The notes under the pieces were generated by a model, which ran no database searches, was not told where the DNA came from, and worked only from the letters and a program-made list of their open reading frames with translations. From Anisus vortex (Eukaryota; Mollusca; Gastropoda; Planorbidae), in contig OX421497.1 in NCBI GenBank assembly GCA_949126835.1, positions 8,574,445 to 8,638,444 on the forward strand: a DNA stretch of 64,000 nucleotides. The letters are read 5' to 3'. Every line of letters starts with the position of its first letter. The stretch's first letter is position 1. Shown piece after piece: positions 62,048 to 64,000 of the stretch. A program made the translations under genes and the position numbers.

Positions 62048-62170
62048 AGTGTCCGACTGGCGTGCCGAAGGTTTATGGATTCGAATCCTGATAAAGGTTG
62101 GGATTTGTTTGCCGGGGCTTGGAGAAGATAGCCTGAGTCTACCCAGCTCAGACGGGTACTTTACTTAGTA
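62048..62170 (+). mobile_element. tRNA-derived SINE, family A, 3' end missing
   Basis: The head with B box ggattcgaatcctgat and the block gagtctacccagctcagacg are present, then the copy breaks off. Confidence 0.65.
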
Positions 62171-62337
62171 GTAATTTTAGCTACAAGCAGGCAGAAGCCG
62201 GAGGCAGTGGGCCTTAATGGCTCAAAACATACTGCCACGCGATAAGCTCGATGACTTGAATACGAAGAAGATGAATAGTGGCGTCATTTATGAACGACCC
62301 CACACACTACTTGTCTACTTTGTCAATTGGTTTACAT

Positions 62338-62535
62338 CAAGGGTGTGCAACAGGCGGCCGGCGGGCCACAAAACGGCCCGCCAAGGCTTTTAGTGTGGCC
62401 CCCCGAAGAGCTTTTAACGGCAATTTTTTTTATTCGTTGCATTGATACTGCAAATACATTTTCAGACTGTGTGGCCCGTCAAGTTGTATAAAATTTCATA
62501 TGCGGCCCAAAGCAGAAAAATGTTGCACACTCCTG
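62338..62535. mobile_element. 198-bp hAT-like MITE with perfect target duplication
   Basis: It starts caagggtgtgcaacaggcgg and ends aatgttgcacactcctg. Both flanks are gtttacat (62330-62337 and 62536-62543). Inner words gcggcccaaag and ggcccgcc are typical of this group. Confidence 0.9.
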
Positions 62536-62689
62536 GTTTACATGTAAACCCGATACGAAATGACACGCTTTGTGGTATTTGTTATTTCTTGTACATTTAT
62601 TTTTATCGTAGGTAACCCCATCAGGCAAGTTGTTTAATTGTTAAGTCTACGTGTTTGCGTGTATTTATGTGTAAGTGTGTATATGTGTG

Positions 62690-62709
62690 CGTGTGTGTGT
62701 GTGTGTGTT
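62690..62709. repeat. (GT)n microsatellite
   Basis: A short run of GT units lies within a wider tgtgtg-rich patch at about 62650-62710. Confidence 0.8.
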
Positions 62710-63056
62710 GACGCGCTCTTTGTCAGTTGTTAGAATTTTGGTTACAAGGTTTTAATGTTTAAGGCATACACACAAACATTTTATTTTTATCAGTAGAATC
62801 ATTTCTGTGTATGTGTGTGATGACGTCATCTGTTTTGACCCTCTTTTTCTGGCGTTTCTTATCAGACCCACTTTCCAAACAACCAAGAAATCTCACAGTT
62901 TTTCACAAAATTCTTTCACAAAAGTTTTTACTTTTCATAAAGATTTTTATAACCACCTATAGATCTAGATGCAAGAAATATAGGCGTAGCCACCGGAAAA
63001 TGAGGGGGGGGGGGGGAGGCAAGCGCCACATTGTCCCTCTCCCAGACCAATAATTA

Positions 63057-63174
63057 ACATCATTGAAAACACTAATCGAAGTTGCATGACTGCAGCATGA
63101 CTAGACTCAAAGCACGAATGAGCGTAGGAAGCGATGATCTTCTGTAAAGAAAGCCTAGGAGCGTCTGTAACATT
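63057..63174 (+). mobile_element. LINE 3' UTR, family L1A
   Basis: The words gcatgactagactcaaagca, gagcgtaggaagcgatgatc and gagcgtctgtaac match the family 3' end. The AAGAT tail is replaced at once by a fold-back MITE. Confidence 0.65.
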
Positions 63175-63281
63175 CCAGCGGGCACGGCACGTCGTATCGG
63201 CGGGAATAAATCGTGGTATTTACGTGTTTTCGTGGATACCACGTTTTTTTAATCGTCGATACGACGTGGTGTGCCCGCTGG
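63175..63281. mobile_element. 107-bp fold-back MITE (CCAGCGGGCAC ends)
   Basis: It starts ccagcgggcacggcacgtcg and ends cgacgtggtgtgcccgctgg, its inverted partner, with cgtggatacc and cgtggtattta words inside. It is related to 39746-39842. Confidence 0.8.
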
Positions 63282-63500
63282 GATAAAAGAGTCCCCACCT
63301 CCTCATTAATCTTTTTTTCATGTTTCCAGGACCGAGGTTTTTTTTTCCTTATGAATATGAGAATATTAAGACTTTAATATATTGAATCAATCAAATTTTT
63401 ATATTTTCAATAGTCTATGGCAAAAAAAATTTGCACCAGTTGAGAAAAATGTAAAGCGTGCTATTGCATCACCCCTCCCCAAATGTACTATATACTATGC

Positions 63501-63674
63501 CAGGGGTCGCAAACTTTTGATAATAGTCTACCAAAGCAGGATTTCTAATTAAGTCCACATGCCAAAAGCTTAAAAGTCATATGCTCTAGCACTCAATTTC
63601 TTGAAGAAGAGACTTTTTTGGATAGTCACTAGCGCCATTGAAAATCGATCTGCGTGCCAAGTTGCAGACCCTTG
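63501..63674. mobile_element. 174-bp hAT-like MITE with perfect target duplication
   Basis: It starts caggggtcgcaaacttttga and ends aagttgcagacccttg. Both flanks are tactatgc (63493-63500 and 63675-63682). Confidence 0.9.
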
Positions 63675-64000
63675 TACTATGCTATACTCGGCGTAGCCAG
63701 GTTTTGACGCTAGGGGGAGCGAACTTTTAGGAAAAAGGCCCCACTTTTAGCAATTTTTCCAGATTAATAGAAGGACTAACAATTTGTACGTACAAGTGTT
63801 AAAAGAATAGAGCGTTCTCAGTAGGCGGTTTTTTGTGTAAATTTAGTGACGTATTTGTGTAAATATAGAACCCACTTGAGGTACAAACGTAACGTGGTGA
63901 AAGTAAAGTACTTCTTTATCATGCAAAATTCACATCTGAATATTGGCTATCCTACTCAAAAATAAGGAGGTAAATAGTAGTACTGTAGATTAATTGATTA

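Overview
This window looks like nuclear DNA from a gastropod mollusc, probably a heterobranch or pulmonate snail. It is AT-rich, intron-rich and full of short interspersed elements, microsatellites and homopolymer runs. One 200-base run of N marks an assembly gap at 35776-35975. No bacterial-type operon, CRISPR array or rRNA was seen. The organism call is inference from gene content and repeat style, not from a species marker.

Two protein-coding genes can be supported, and they point towards each other. On the + strand, six exons between 12960 and 21774 encode a group NR2E nuclear receptor, most like dissatisfaction (dsf, NR2E4) and next most like tailless/TLX. It has a complete zinc-finger DNA-binding domain, a short hinge with a PIDLS motif (a CtBP-type corepressor docking sequence) and a full ligand-binding domain ending in a stop codon. 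Its first coding exon, holding only a few residues, is not securely located; 8825-8834 is one candidate. On the - strand, four exons between 58285 and 30763 encode a complete 196-residue transgelin/calponin-family protein (CH domain plus one calponin repeat). Its 18-codon first exon lies 24.8 kb from the second. About 0.8 kb upstream of that exon is a perfect CArg-type SRF site, CCTTATAAGG.

Layout: 1-640 is CT-rich simple sequence. 641-12959 is gene-poor and holds a SINE, LINE 3' ends, hAT-like and piggyBac-like miniature elements, GATA repeats and a 25-bp minisatellite. 12960-21774 is the receptor gene, whose introns carry LINE and hAT fragments, a long GATA array and a short telomere-like run. 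A three-copy repeat of about 112 bp begins inside the receptor's last codons and continues into its 3' flank. 21775-30762 is intergenic, with several minisatellites and LINE pieces on the - strand. 30763-58285 is the transgelin-like gene; its giant first intron contains at least nine tRNA-derived SINE copies and several hAT-like elements. 58286-64000 holds the presumed promoter of that gene, TTA/TTG-type simple repeats and further transposon remnants.

The two genes have no obvious joint pathway: one is a transcriptional regulator of the tailless class, the other an actin-associated muscle-type protein. The mobile elements give the most structured signal outside the genes. Seven hAT-like elements have usable 8-bp target duplications, five of them with TA at the centre. 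Two 81-bp elements bounded by TTAA are nearly identical. A tRNA-derived SINE appears to share its 3' tail with the most frequent LINE family in the window.
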